Source of the DNA: Lutibacter sp.
GTDB taxonomy: Bacteria; Bacteroidota; Bacteroidia; Flavobacteriales; Flavobacteriaceae
Length of the DNA: 6,842 nucleotides
Direction of reading: 5' to 3'
Assembly: GCF_021647475.1 (NCBI RefSeq)
Contig: NZ_JAKIUR010000088.1
Coordinates: forward strand, 1 to 6,842
This document shows, in pieces, positions 1 to 6,666 of this stretch. How positions within the stretch are numbered: the stretch's first letter is position 1; every line of letters starts with the position of its first letter. The position numbers were made by a program, and so were the translations under genes. The notes under the pieces were generated by a model. It saw nothing but the letters and a program-made list of their open reading frames with translations. It did not search any database and was not told the DNA's origin.

Positions 1-128
1 AGTTAAAAACTTCTATTGTGTGGATAATTTTGAAATTCAAAATAGCAATACGCTATAGAATAAAGTTCAATTCAATTTTAAATGTGGCTTAAATCAACCC
101 GAAATAGTGCTTTTTGAGGATTGACTAG

Positions 129-195
129 TTATAATTTTCGAAATGACATTTTGATTTTCAGTTATTTAAAGTAAATCCTTAGGTCGAACTCAGGT
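129..195 (-). repeat. Composite intergenic repeat, copy 1, downstream of tex
   Basis: Read on the minus strand, this begins 18 bp after the tex stop. It has two modules. The first (172-195) is of the form ACCTGAGTTCGACC...GGATTTA. The second (129-147) reads GTCATTTCGAAAATTATAA. Both modules recur in the same order after the exonuclease gene at 6667-6710: module 1 matches at 20 of 23 positions with one gap, and module 2 at 18 of 19. The modules are 24 bp apart here and 2 bp apart in the other copy. The GTCATT.CGA end also resembles the ends of the elements inside metG. The rest of 1-213 is AT-rich and shows no gene. Confidence 0.65.
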
Positions 196-213
196 CTATA
201 AATAAAATAGATG

Positions 214-2343
214 TTACTCATTATAATTCATAGATAACTGAATCCTTTTTCTGGCAACATCAATTTCTAACACTTTAACAATTACTTGCTGATGTAAACT
301 TACAATTTCATTTACATCACTCACAAATTTATTAGCTAAATTAGAGACATGTACCAAGCCACTTTCTTTAATCCCAATATCAACAAAGCAACCAAAATTG
401 GTAATATTATTTACAATTCCTGGTAATAATTGACCTTCATGTAAATCATTTATAGTTCGAACATTCTGATTGAAAGTAAAAACCTTAGCGGTTTCTCGTG
501 GATCTAAACCTGGTTTTTCAAGCTCCTTTACAATATCTTTTAAAGTTGGAAGTCCAATTGTTGCAGTACAATACTTTTGTAAATCAATTTTTTGAAGTGT
601 TTCTTTGTTTCCAATTAAATCCGCCACGCTTATATTCTCATCCTTAGCCATTTTATTAACTATCAAATAACTTTCAGGATGTACAGCTGAATCATCTAAT
701 GGATTTTTTGCATTTTTAATTCGTAAAAAACCAGCTGCTTGTTCAAAGGCTTTTGCTCCTAATCTTGGAACTTTTTTAATATCATTTCTAGATTTAAAAG
801 TTCCATTTTCATCTCTAAAATTAACTAGGTTTTCTGCTAATTTTAATCCAATTCCTGAAACATAACTCAGTAGCGAAACACTAGCTGTATTTATATTTAC
901 ACCTACTATATTTACACAACTTTCTACAACGGTATCTAATGATTTTTTTAATTTTGTTTGATCAACATCGTGTTGATATTGTCCAACTCCAATAGATTTT
1001 GCGTCAATTTTAACCAATTCTGCTAATGGATCTGCAAGTCTTCTTCCTATGGAAATTGCTCCTCTCACCGTAACATCATAATTAGGAAATTCGTCTCGTG
1101 CAATTTTTGATGCTGAATAAATACTTGCACCGGCTTCACTTACCACAAAAACCTCCACCTCTTTATTAAAACGCATTTTTCGAATAAAATGTTCTGTTTC
1201 GCGTGATGCAGTTCCGTTTCCAATAGCAATAGTTTCAATTTTGTACGCATTCACTAACGAATTTATTTTTTTCATTGCTCCAATAGTGTCGTTTTTTGGT
1301 GCATGCGGATAAATAGTTTCATTATATTCAAGTCCGCCTTGTTTATTTAAACAAACTATTTTACAGCCTGTTCTAAAACCTGGGTCTATAGCCAAAATAT
1401 TTTTTTCTCCCAAAGGAGCTCCTAACAACAACTGCTTTAAATTTTTAGCAAAAACCTCAATTGCTTTATCATCTGCTTTTTCTTTCGCTTTGTTTAAAAT
1501 CTCATTTGAAAGAGCAGGAAATAATAATCGTTTGTAAGCATCTTGAATTGCTAATTTAATTTGTTTAGAGCAGTCATTATTTGAGCGAATAATTCTTTGT
1601 TCAATTTTATCTAAAGCTTTTTCATTATCTATTTCTATTTTAACACGAATAAAACCTTCTTTCTCTGCTCTTAAAATTGCTAATAATCGATGTGAAGGAC
1701 AACGGTTTAAAGGTTCATTCCAATTGAAATAATCTTGATACTTTTGTGCTTTTTCTTCTTCAATTTTTGCTTTTATAACTTTGGTAGAAATGTTTGCAAA
1801 TTTTTCTAATTGATAACGAATACTATTTCTAATATCAGTCCGTTCATTAATCCATTCAGCTATAATATAACGAGCACTTTCTAAAGCCAATTCTTCAGTT
1901 TTAATCTGGTTATTTATGTATTTTACAGCTATTGAATTAATATCTGTTGCTCGCTGACTCATTATGATTTTTGCCAACGGCTCTAAACCATTTTTACGAG
2001 CAGTTTCGGCTTTTGTTTTTCGTTTTTTCTTATATGGGAGATAAATATCTTCTAAAACAGTTAAGTTAGTTGTAGCCTCAATTTTTTGTTTTAAATCATC
2101 CGTTAAAACTTCTTGTTCTTTTAACGCTTTTAAAATGGTGACTTTTCGTTTTTCAAATTCTTCAAACTGTACTTTAAACTTTACTATATCACCTATTTGA
2201 ACTTCATCTAAATTACCTGTTCGTTCTTTTCTATAACGAGAAATAAATGGAATTGTACAATCTTCATTTAATAATTGAATGGTGTTTTCAATTGATTTTG
2301 AAGGAAGATTTGTTTGTGATTTTATAAAGTTTAACAATTGCAT
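214..2343 (-). CDS. tex: Tex family S1 RNA-binding transcription accessory protein
   Basis: This is a cytoplasmic nucleic-acid-binding protein of the Tex/YhgF family, which in other bacteria associates with RNA and affects transcription. With the start chosen here it has 709 residues. The N-terminal helical Tex region includes IPFISRYRKERTGNLDEVQ at about 31-49 and the YLPYKKKRKTKAE segment at about 101-113. A YqgF/RNase H-like domain starts near 315 (LAIDPGFRTGCK, 317-328). Helix-hairpin-helix segments follow (LSYVSGIGLKLAENLV around 492-507, then VPRLGAKAFEQAAGF). An S1 OB-fold closes the protein (about 636-704, PGIVNNITNFGCFVDIG and ESGLVHVS). An in-frame ATG at 2409 would add 22 residues (MKLEILHYRLEWKKN...). 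I prefer the ATG at 2343 because MQLLNFIKSQTNL looks like the usual family N-terminus and the added residues do not. No Shine-Dalgarno is evident at either start, as is normal in Bacteroidota. The gene is codirectional with metG but separated from it by about 230 bp of repeats, so joint transcription is uncertain. The family call is firm; the start is less so. Confidence 0.95.
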   Translation of the reverse strand: MQLLNFIKSQTNLPSKSIENTIQLLNEDCTIPFISRYRKERTGNLDEVQIGDIVKFKVQFEEFEKRKVTILKALKEQEVLTDDLKQKIEATTNLTVLEDIYLPYKKKRKTKAETARKNGLEPLAKIIMSQRATDINSIAVKYINNQIKTEELALESARYIIAEWINERTDIRNSIRYQLEKFANISTKVIKAKIEEEKAQKYQDYFNWNEPLNRCPSHRLLAILRAEKEGFIRVKIEIDNEKALDKIEQRIIRSNNDCSKQIKLAIQDAYKRLLFPALSNEILNKAKEKADDKAIEVFAKNLKQLLLGAPLGEKNILAIDPGFRTGCKIVCLNKQGGLEYNETIYPHAPKNDTIGAMKKINSLVNAYKIETIAIGNGTASRETEHFIRKMRFNKEVEVFVVSEAGASIYSASKIARDEFPNYDVTVRGAISIGRRLADPLAELVKIDAKSIGVGQYQHDVDQTKLKKSLDTVVESCVNIVGVNINTASVSLLSYVSGIGLKLAENLVNFRDENGTFKSRNDIKKVPRLGAKAFEQAAGFLRIKNAKNPLDDSAVHPESYLIVNKMAKDENISVADLIGNKETLQKIDLQKYCTATIGLPTLKDIVKELEKPGLDPRETAKVFTFNQNVRTINDLHEGQLLPGIVNNITNFGCFVDIGIKESGLVHVSNLANKFVSDVNEIVSLHQQVIVKVLEIDVARKRIQLSMNYNE

Positions 2344-2481
2344 ATTTTTTGAATTTATAAAACAATTTTTTTTCCATTCTAAACGATAGTGAAGAATCTC
2401 AAGTTTCATTGAGTTTAAAGATTCTTTAATTCATTATCTTCCTTATCAGAATGAAATTATATATTAAGAATTGAACTTTAC

Positions 2482-2507
2482 AAAAAACCTTGAACACAAT
2501 TCAGGGT
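2482..2507 (-). terminator. Candidate intrinsic terminator of metG, inside a repeat-like hairpin
   Basis: On the minus strand, about 65 bp beyond the metG stop, ACCCTGAA (2507-2500) pairs with TTCAAGGT (2494-2487) at seven of eight positions around a 5-nt loop. A run of six T residues follows at once (2487-2482). The stem has only moderate GC content, so efficiency is uncertain. The sequence also resembles the arms of the neighbouring hairpin at 2531-2559, so it may be a repeat copy serving as a terminator. Confidence 0.5.
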
Positions 2508-2530
2508 GAAATGGATTTGTTTTATTTTGA

Positions 2531-2559
2531 TGAGATTCTGAATCAAGTTCAGAATGACG
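2531..2559 (+). repeat. Short palindromic repeat between metG and tex
   Basis: The unit starts TGAG and ends GACG. Its core stem is ATTCTGAA (2535-2542) pairing perfectly with TTCAGAAT (2548-2555) around the loop TCAAG. It matches the unit at 5861-5889 at 24 of 29 positions, in the same orientation on the plus strand, and its 21-nt core matches 5814-5834 at 19 of 21. It begins 12 bp beyond the metG stop, so it would form a hairpin in the 3' end of the metG transcript. The rest of the metG-tex gap (about 2344-2571) holds the candidate terminator and possibly a decayed arm pair near 2419-2454, but no gene. Confidence 0.75.
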
Positions 2560-2571
2560 CATAAAAATTAG

Positions 2572-4824
2572 TTAACTTACTTGTTCGCCATTACGTACCA
2601 AATCATTTTCTGGTTCAATAAACGCTAGTTTTCCATCAGTTGTGTCGGTCATTAAAATCATTCCCTGGCTTTCAATTCCTCTTAATTTTCTTGGAGCTAA
2701 ATTAACCACAACGGTTACTTTTTGTCCGATAATATCCTCTGGTTTAAAACTTTCTGCAATTCCAGAAACTATGGTTCGTGTGTCAATTCCAACATCAACT
2801 TTTAGTTGTAATAATTTTTTAGTTTTTGGTACTTTAACAGCTTCCAAAATTGTTCCTACTCGCATATCTAATTTGGTGAAATCGTCAAATTCAATAGTTT
2901 CTTTTTGTGGTTCAATAATTTTATTTTCAGCTTCATTAGAAAGTTTGGTAGCCTCTAATTTATCCAACTGAGCTTGAATTTCAGCATCTTCAATTTTAGC
3001 AAATAATAATACAGGTTTGCCAATTTTATGGTTTGGAGCAATTAATTCGGTTTTTGATTTTACTTCGTCCCATTTTAAACTGTCATTGCGAAGTTTTGAT
3101 AAAAACTGTGGCAATCTGTTTGTTGAATTTGCAGATAGTTTCGTCGTAAAAAACTCCTCGCTATGACGTTTCATTTCGTTATTATCAGCCTCAACTTGTT
3201 GAGTTGTGGCAATCTCTTTATTTGAAGAGATTACTTCGTCCTTACTCTTCCTGTCTACCGAACAGGCAGGCTCGTAATGACGTATATTCAAAATTTCTTT
3301 TAATTTTTCTGAAGTAAATGGTAAAAACGGCTCGCAAACAACAGACAAACTAGTAGCAATTTGCAGTGCTACATACATTATAGTTTTTACACGTTCTGGA
3401 TCAGTTTTTATCACTTTCCAGGGTTCTTCATCTGCCAAATATTTATTTCCTAAACGTGCTAAATTTAGTAGTTCTTGCGAAGCTTCTCTAAATCGATAGC
3501 GTTCAATTGAATTTCCAATAATGGTTGGAAATTCATTCATTTTAGCTAACGTTTTAACATCCTCGTCAGTAAATTTATTTGGTTCAGGTACAATTCCATC
3601 AAAATATTTGTTAGTTAAAACTACCACTCTATTGATAAAATTACCAAAAATAGCAACTAATTCGTTATTATTTCTTGCTTGAAAATCTTTCCAAGTAAAA
3701 TCGTTATCTTTAGTTTCTGGAGCATTTGCCGTTAAAGCGTAACGCAACACATCTTGCTTATCAGGAAAATCTTCTAAATATTCATTTAACCAAACCGCCC
3801 AATTTTTTGAAGTTGAAATTTTATTTCCTTCTAAATTTAAAAATTCGTTTGCAGGAACATTTTCTGGCAAAATATAACTTCCTTCTGCCTTTAACATTGC
3901 CGGAAAAATAATACAATGAAATACAATATTATCCTTACCAATAAAGTGAATTAATTTGGTATTTTTATCTTTCCAATAAGGTTCCCAATCTTTTCCTTCG
4001 CGTGCTGCCCATTCTTTTGTAGATGAAATATAACCTATTGGAGCATCAAACCAAACGTACAACACTTTTCCTTCAGCACCTTCAATAGGAACAGGAATTC
4101 CCCAATCTAAATCGCGAGTTACCGCTCTTGGTTTTAAACCATCATCTAACCACGATTTTACTTGTCCTAATACATTAGTTTTCCAATCGTTTTTATGACC
4201 TTCTACAATCCACTCACGTAACCATTTTTCGTATTTATCTAATGGTAAATACCAATGTTTGGTTACTTTCATTGTTGGCACATTTCCTGTAATTGCAGAT
4301 TTCGGATTTATTAAATCGGTTGCATTGTGGCTAGTTCCGCATTTTTCACATTGATCACCATAACTTTCCTCATTTCCACATTTTGGACAAGTTCCAATTA
4401 CAAATCTATCTGCTAAAAATTGGTTAGCTTCTGCATCGTATAATTGTTCACTTGTTTCTTCAATAAACTTTCCTTCATTATATAATTTCTTAAAAAAATC
4501 TGAAGCCGTTTTATGATGTATTTTTGCTGTAGTTCGAGAATAATTATCAAAAGAAATTCCAAAATCATGGAACGAATTTTTAATAATAGCATGGTATTTA
4601 TCTACAATATCTTGAGGTGTAACACCTTCTTTTTTTGCTTTTATGGTAATTGGAACTCCATGTTCATCAGAACCACAAACAAACAACACATCATTTCCTG
4701 TCATTCGTAAATAACGTGCATAAATATCTGCTGGCACATAAACTCCCGCTAAATGCCCAATGTGAACCGGCCCGTTTGTATAAGGTAAAGCCGCTGTTAT
4801 CGTATATCTTTTTGAATTGCTCAT
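2572..4824 (-). CDS. metG: Methionine--tRNA ligase with a 67-residue repeat-encoded insertion
   Basis: This is a cytosolic class I tRNA synthetase that charges tRNA-Met using ATP and methionine. The 750 residues run from a Rossmann catalytic core with HIGH at 21-24, through a zinc knuckle with cysteines 146, 149, 159 and 162, to HFIGKDN at 293-299. A KMSKS-type loop follows (KISTS, 335-339), then a helical anticodon-binding domain. A linker leads to a C-terminal OB-fold tRNA-binding domain from about 645 (DDFTKLDMRVGTI), a domain linked to dimerisation in this family. The ATG at 4824 is preferred; the preceding in-frame TTG at 4827 adds one residue and is unlikely to be used. Homologues of this architecture are usually about 680 residues long. 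The excess is residues 515-581, encoded entirely by two palindromic repeat units lying between SEKLKEILNI and SLKWDEV. That point corresponds to the loop before the ELTWD segment in the E. coli enzyme. The reading frame is intact across it, and all catalytic motifs are present, so the enzyme is probably functional. It is divergent from ldcA. Confidence 0.97.
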   Translation of the reverse strand: MSNSKRYTITAALPYTNGPVHIGHLAGVYVPADIYARYLRMTGNDVLFVCGSDEHGVPITIKAKKEGVTPQDIVDKYHAIIKNSFHDFGISFDNYSRTTAKIHHKTASDFFKKLYNEGKFIEETSEQLYDAEANQFLADRFVIGTCPKCGNEESYGDQCEKCGTSHNATDLINPKSAITGNVPTMKVTKHWYLPLDKYEKWLREWIVEGHKNDWKTNVLGQVKSWLDDGLKPRAVTRDLDWGIPVPIEGAEGKVLYVWFDAPIGYISSTKEWAAREGKDWEPYWKDKNTKLIHFIGKDNIVFHCIIFPAMLKAEGSYILPENVPANEFLNLEGNKISTSKNWAVWLNEYLEDFPDKQDVLRYALTANAPETKDNDFTWKDFQARNNNELVAIFGNFINRVVVLTNKYFDGIVPEPNKFTDEDVKTLAKMNEFPTIIGNSIERYRFREASQELLNLARLGNKYLADEEPWKVIKTDPERVKTIMYVALQIATSLSVVCEPFLPFTSEKLKEILNIRHYEPACSVDRKSKDEVISSNKEIATTQQVEADNNEMKRHSEEFFTTKLSANSTNRLPQFLSKLRNDSLKWDEVKSKTELIAPNHKIGKPVLLFAKIEDAEIQAQLDKLEATKLSNEAENKIIEPQKETIEFDDFTKLDMRVGTILEAVKVPKTKKLLQLKVDVGIDTRTIVSGIAESFKPEDIIGQKVTVVVNLAPRKLRGIESQGMILMTDTTDGKLAFIEPENDLVRNGEQVS
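3082..3168 (-). repeat. Palindromic element unit A inside metG
   Basis: This 87-bp unit (exactly 29 codons) is bounded by GTCATTGCGA at 3082-3091 and its near complement TCGCTATGAC near 3158-3167, which match at 9 of 10 positions. Inside, GGCAATCTG (3110-3118) partly mirrors CAGATAGTTTCGTCG on the other arm. It encodes residues 553-581 of MetRS (RHSEEFF...LRND) without a stop. The GTCATTGCGA end recurs at 6692-6701, and the 11-nt TGTGGCAATCT (3107-3117) recurs in unit B at 3205-3215. Unit edges are judged by eye and may be off by a few bases. Confidence 0.8.
3169..3282 (-). repeat. Palindromic element unit B inside metG, with nested hairpins
   Basis: This 114-bp unit (exactly 38 codons) abuts unit A in the same orientation. 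Its better end is CTCGTAATGACG (3271-3282); the other end, TCATTTCGTT at 3171-3180, has decayed. Three nested stems are visible. CTCAAC/GTTGAG spans 3190-3203. AATCTCTT (3211-3218) pairs perfectly with AAGAGATT (3225-3232). CCTGTCT (3250-3256) pairs with AGGCAGG (3264-3270) with one wobble. It encodes MetRS residues 515-552 (RHYEPACSVDRKSK...NNEMK). RHYEPA arises from the CGTCATTACGAGCC end, so both units are read in the same frame from CGT CAT. Confidence 0.8.
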
Positions 4825-4845
4825 CAAAATTTATTTAAGAAAGCA

Positions 4846-4853
4846 CAAAAATA
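4846..4853 (-). promoter_or_regulatory. Candidate -7 promoter box for metG
   Basis: On the minus strand the sequence reads TATTTTTG, an exact match to the Bacteroidota -7 consensus TAnnTTTG, ending 21 bp before the metG ATG. That would leave a short 5' leader. No convincing TTTG -33 box lies at the expected spacing, only T-rich sequence. The gap to ldcA (4825-4926) is about 100 bp and must serve both genes. On the plus strand only an imperfect TAATTTG (4896-4902) is visible for ldcA. Confidence 0.4.
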
Positions 4854-4926
4854 AGGATTGTTTATTAGAAAAGTGAATAGTTAATTCGGTTTTCGTAATT
4901 TGCAATAGCATTTATTAATTTTAAAA

Positions 4927-5820
4927 ATGATTCAACCCAATTATTTACAAAAAAACGATACTGTTGCTATTGTTTCCACAGCTCGAAAAATTAGTTTACA
5001 AGAAATTAAATCTGCTATAAAATTATTAGAAAGTTGGGGATTGAAAGTAGTGGTTGGCAAAACCATTGGTTTAGAAGAAAATCAACTTGCTGGAAGTGAT
5101 GAAAAACGAACCAACGATTTTCAAAAAATGTTGGACAACCCTGAAATTAAAGCGATTTGGTGTGCTCGTGGTGGTTATGGAACTGTACGGATTATTGATG
5201 CTTTAGATTTTACTAAATTTAAAAAAAATCCTAAATGGATTATTGGTTATTCTGATGCAACAGTTTTGCACAATCACCTAAATAATTTAGGTTTAGAAAC
5301 CTTACACGCAACGATGCCTATTAATATTCCTAAAAATAGTAATGAAGCTATCACAACTTTAAAAAACAGTTTGTTTGGAAAAAAATTAATTTATAATATT
5401 ACTTCTTCTAAAAAAAATAAAATTGGAAAAGCTTCTGGAGAACTTATTGGAGGAAATTTATCTGTTATTTATAGTTTACTTGGAAGTAAATCTTCATTAA
5501 ATACCGCTAATAAAATTCTTTTTATTGAAGATTTAGATGAATATTTATATCACATAGATAGAATGATGATAAACCTAAAACGAAATGGATATTTTGAAAA
5601 TTTAAAAGGATTGATTGTTGGTTCAATGACCGATATGCATGATAATAAAATTCCTTTTGGTAAAACTGCTAAAGAAATTATTTTAGACATTATTTCTGAA
5701 TATGATTTCCCTGTTGTTTTTGATTTTCCTGCAGGACATATTGCTGATAACAGAACATTAATTTTAGGGAGAAAAATTATGTTGGAAGTAGATGAAAACG
5801 AAGTTAAACTATCATTCTGA
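4927..5820 (+). CDS. ldcA: LD-carboxypeptidase, peptidase family S66
   Basis: This serine peptidase releases the terminal D-alanine from L,D-linked tetrapeptides of peptidoglycan, normally in the cytoplasm during murein recycling. The 297-residue length fits the family, and no signal peptide is visible. The N-terminal part carries GSDEKRTNDFQ (56-66) and the ARGGYGTVRIIDALDF signature (80-95). The catalytic triad can be assigned: nucleophile Ser109 in IIGYSDAT, Glu201 in LFIEDLDEY, and His271 in FPAGHIADN. Their order and spacing resemble the characterised Pseudomonas aeruginosa enzyme (Ser115, Glu217, His285). The ATG at 4927 follows an A-rich stretch (TTTTAAAA) typical of Bacteroidota starts, and MIQPNYLQKNDTVAIVSTA is a normal family N-terminus. 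The TGA stop lies inside a palindromic repeat that begins at 5812, so the last two or three residues (LSF) come from repeat sequence; the catalytic domain is complete before that. The symbol rests on family membership; the substrate is not tested. Confidence 0.92.
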   Translation: MIQPNYLQKNDTVAIVSTARKISLQEIKSAIKLLESWGLKVVVGKTIGLEENQLAGSDEKRTNDFQKMLDNPEIKAIWCARGGYGTVRIIDALDFTKFKKNPKWIIGYSDATVLHNHLNNLGLETLHATMPINIPKNSNEAITTLKNSLFGKKLIYNITSSKKNKIGKASGELIGGNLSVIYSLLGSKSSLNTANKILFIEDLDEYLYHIDRMMINLKRNGYFENLKGLIVGSMTDMHDNKIPFGKTAKEIILDIISEYDFPVVFDFPAGHIADNRTLILGRKIMLEVDENEVKLSF

Positions 5821-5889
5821 ATTAAATTCAGAATCTCACATTGTTGATTACTAATGATTATGAGAACCTGAATCAAGTTTAGGTTGACG
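5812..5889 (+). repeat. Inverted pair of palindromic repeats overlapping the ldcA 3' end
   Basis: The left arm (5812-5838) runs TCATTCTGA...GAATCTCA and the right arm (5861-5889) runs TGAGAACCTGA...GGTTGACG. The left arm matches the reverse complement of the right at 19 of 27 positions, with 22 bp between them. Each arm is also its own hairpin. Positions 5814-5834 form a perfect palindrome about a central A, with ATTCTGAATT on one side. In the right arm AACCTGAA pairs with TTTAGGTT around TCAAG with one G-U wobble. The first nine bases overlap the end of ldcA including its stop. No strong T-run follows, so the pair may stabilise a 3' end more than terminate it. Confidence 0.8.
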
Positions 5890-5922
5890 TAATTTTCACT
5901 TTTTAGATAGCTTATTTTTTAT

Positions 5923-5930
5923 TATATTTA
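5923..5930 (+). promoter_or_regulatory. Weak candidate -7 box for the exonuclease gene
   Basis: TATATTTA lies 12 bp before the ATG and matches TAnnTTTG at all fixed positions except the last. The region is very AT-rich, so a chance match is likely, and no clear -33 element is visible. The intervening repeat pair after ldcA makes a separate promoter plausible. Confidence 0.22.
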
Positions 5931-5942
5931 GCATAAAAAACT

Positions 5943-6659
5943 ATGAGTGCTAAAATTAATTTTGAAAACATCTTGTTTTTAGATATTGAAACCGTTCCAG
6001 AACTAGAAAATTTTGAAGATTTATCAGAAACCAAGCAGGAATTATTTGCCTTAAAAACACAATACCAACGAAAAGAAGAAATAACACCAACCGAATTTTA
6101 TGAACGTGCAGGTATTTGGGCTGAATTTGGTAAAATAGTATGCATATCTGTGGGTTATTTTGTTAATTTTAATTCAGAAAACAGGATTTTTAGAGTAACT
6201 TCTTTTTATGGTGATGAGGTAAAAATTTTAGAGGATTTTAAAAATTTATTAGATCATCATTATCATAAACCACAGCATTTATTATGTGCACATAATGGCA
6301 AAGAATTTGATTTTCCGTACATAGCTCGGCGAATGATAATTAACCAAATAAAACTTCCTGAAAAATTAAATTTATTTGGTAAAAAACCTTGGGAAATTGC
6401 TCATTTAGATACTATGGAATTATGGAAATTTGGTGATTATAAACATTACACTTCCTTAAAATTATTGACCTTAATTTTAGATATTCCATCACCAAAAGAT
6501 GATATTAATGGAAGCGAAGTTGCCGAAGTTTATTATAAAGAGAAAAATATAAAACGGATTGCTATGTATTGTGAAAAAGATGTAATTGCGGTTGCACAAT
6601 TATTATTGCGTTTTAACAACGAATCCATACTTGAAGAAATTCAAATAGCACACGTTTAA
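5943..6659 (+). CDS. Predicted DEDDy 3'-5' exonuclease related to the PolB proofreading domain
   Basis: This 238-residue stand-alone protein has a ribonuclease H-like exonuclease fold and no polymerase domain. The metal-binding residues can be read directly. Exo I is LFLDIETVPE with Asp14 and Glu16. Exo II is AHNGKEFDFPYIARR (116-130) with Asp123. Exo III is YCEKDVIAV with Tyr209 and Asp213, giving the DEDDy pattern. The WAEFGKIVCISVGYF strand (59-73) is typical of this predicted PolB-like exonuclease group, which is common in Flavobacteriia. It should remove nucleotides from 3' ends of DNA or RNA; its actual substrate and role (repair or RNA processing) cannot be told from sequence. The ATG at 5943 follows an A-rich tract (AAAAAACT) and leaves 11 residues before the first catalytic strand, so it is the natural start. 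It lies 122 bp after ldcA, with a repeat pair between, so it may or may not be cotranscribed. The family call is strong, the function inferred. Confidence 0.9.
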   Translation: MSAKINFENILFLDIETVPELENFEDLSETKQELFALKTQYQRKEEITPTEFYERAGIWAEFGKIVCISVGYFVNFNSENRIFRVTSFYGDEVKILEDFKNLLDHHYHKPQHLLCAHNGKEFDFPYIARRMIINQIKLPEKLNLFGKKPWEIAHLDTMELWKFGDYKHYTSLKLLTLILDIPSPKDDINGSEVAEVYYKEKNIKRIAMYCEKDVIAVAQLLLRFNNESILEEIQIAHV

Positions 6660-6666
6660 CCTTCTA

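Noticed and set aside
2642..2971. Plus-strand open frame of 109 codons
   Set aside because: It lies wholly opposite the C-terminal tRNA-binding region of metG, has no recognisable protein features, and is explained by the reverse complement of a conserved gene.
3082..3282. CRISPR array or mobile gene cassette inside metG
   Set aside because: There are only two units, they are palindromic and lack regular unique spacers, and there is no transposase or other gene in the block.
4825..4827. TTG as the metG start
   Set aside because: It is directly followed by an ATG in frame, and the extra residue has no value; the ATG at 4824 is the simpler start.
3726..4838. Three short plus-strand open frames (3726-3911, 4513-4710, 4650-4838)
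   Set aside because: All are antisense to conserved metG motifs, lack family similarity that I can see, and have no promoter or start context of their own.
4896..4902. TAATTTG as an ldcA promoter -7 box
   Set aside because: It is one base short of TAnnTTTG, and no -33 element lies at the expected spacing (the nearest TTG is about 36 bp upstream).
5550..5876. Minus-strand open frame of 108 codons
   Set aside because: It is antisense to the catalytic C-terminal part of the LD-carboxypeptidase and ends in the repeat; a shadow of that gene.
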